Shown: positions 5,651 to 5,923 of the stretch, piece after piece | How the letters are laid out: every line of letters begins with the position of its first letter | Numbering within the stretch: the stretch's first letter is position 1 | From: Desulfohalobiaceae bacterium | GTDB taxonomy: Bacteria; Desulfobacterota; Desulfovibrionia; Desulfovibrionales; Desulfothermaceae | Assembly: GCA_021737525.1 (NCBI GenBank) | Contig: JAIPDU010000113.1 | Span: 1 to 5,923 of the forward strand | DNA: 5,923 nt | Reading direction: 5' to 3' | The notes under the pieces: model-generated | Seen by the model: only the letters and a program-made list of their open reading frames with translations | Told to the model about the DNA's origin: nothing | The model's database searches: none | Made by a program: the position numbers and the translations under genes

Positions 5651-5849
5651 TAAACCGCCAAGGCGCCAAGAGCGCTAAGGAGGCGCTAAGGAAGAGTTTT
5701 CCTTTGCCGGGTTAACGGCAAAGGAAAAGGCTTCGCCTGACGGCCTGATATTCGACAGCGAAGGCGCTCTTTGCTTTGCGGGCGTTCCCGCAAAGCAAAA
5801 TATCTTCCCTTGGCGATACCCTTGGCGTCCTTGGCGTCTTGGCGGTTAA
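5651..5849. repeat. MITE-like inverted-repeat element with two 13-bp hairpins
   Basis: The ends are inverted copies: TAAACCGCCAAGGCGCCAAG (5651-5670) and the complement of CTTGGCGTCTTGGCGGTTA (5830-5848). Each end is built from short tandem units, GGCGCCAAG and two GCGCTAAGG copies on the left (5662-5691), and four TTGGCG copies on the right (5810, 5822, 5831, 5839). Inside are two perfect 13-bp stems. One is TTTTCCTTTGCCG / CGGCAAAGGAAAA (5697-5709 and 5716-5728) with a 6-nt loop. The other is TTTGCTTTGCGGG / CCCGCAAAGCAAA (5770-5782 and 5787-5799) with loop CGTT. No supported coding frame lies within. I recall CTTGGCG-rich ends as a widespread family of dispersed bacterial repeats, but no search was run. 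It lies upstream of the PilZ-B promoter. Confidence 0.8.
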
Positions 5850-5923
5850 AAATGCCCCAAGGGAGCGACACATAATTGCATTGGTCTTTATCTTGCGCTG
5901 TTTCGTGAGCCTGTTTCTCCCCT
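5850..5923. other. Unassigned right edge
   Basis: About 74 nt remain between the inverted-repeat element and the window edge. I see no coding frame, RNA gene or clear promoter here. It may belong to the upstream region of a gene outside the window. Confidence 0.4.

Noticed and set aside
5651..5849. CRISPR array
   Set aside because: The repeated units are 6-11 nt, unevenly spaced, inverted between the two ends, and have no spacers of regular length.
5686..5871. Minus-strand open frame of 61 codons across the inverted-repeat element
   Set aside because: It is made of the hairpins and repeat ends (NRQDAKDAKG is the translated repeat) and has no ribosome site support.

Overview
The window looks like a chromosomal stretch from a GC-rich Gram-negative bacterium. 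The best guess is a sulfate-reducer-type deltaproteobacterium (Desulfobacterota, Desulfovibrionales-like). This rests on gene content, the YcgR-like PilZ proteins, and a dispersed palindrome carrying CAGCCTGTTA-type ends that I associate with that group. The taxonomic call is inference. All convincing genes lie on the minus strand, so the reading order runs from high to low coordinates.

Region by region, in the direction of transcription. At 5651-5849 a non-coding, MITE-like inverted-repeat element holds two perfect 13-bp hairpins. A sigma70-like promoter (5590-5618) and a leader of about 110 nt with one 8-bp hairpin precede a PilZ-domain c-di-GMP receptor (PilZ-B, 4668-5471). A type I glycerate kinase (3483-4625) follows, probably in the same transcript. 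The last nine codons and stop of the kinase lie inside a degenerate tRNA (3442-3512). The 3' acceptor end of that tRNA-like sequence is cut by a 158-bp imperfect palindrome (3289-3446). Next comes a second, paralogous PilZ receptor (PilZ-A, 2422-3231). After only 17 nt follows a compact superfamily 1 helicase resembling FBH1 (965-2404). An intact tRNA-Thr(CGT) gene (774-845) follows, then a PAPS/APS reductase-family PP-loop gene (659 down to the window edge, 3' end missing).

The most striking feature is the parallel layout of two adjacent blocks on the same strand: PilZ-B / glycerate kinase / degenerate tRNA, and PilZ-A / helicase / tRNA-Thr. The two PilZ proteins are clear paralogues, and the two tRNA sequences match at 54 of 71 positions in an ungapped hand alignment. 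This suggests a segmental duplication, or insertion of a cassette at a tRNA locus, followed by decay of one tRNA copy and arrival of a palindromic repeat. Both PilZ proteins keep the RxxxR and DxSxxG residues expected for c-di-GMP binding. Their pairing with a metabolic kinase in one case and a DNA helicase in the other is unexpected. I see no CRISPR array, transposase, integrase or recognised defence operon.
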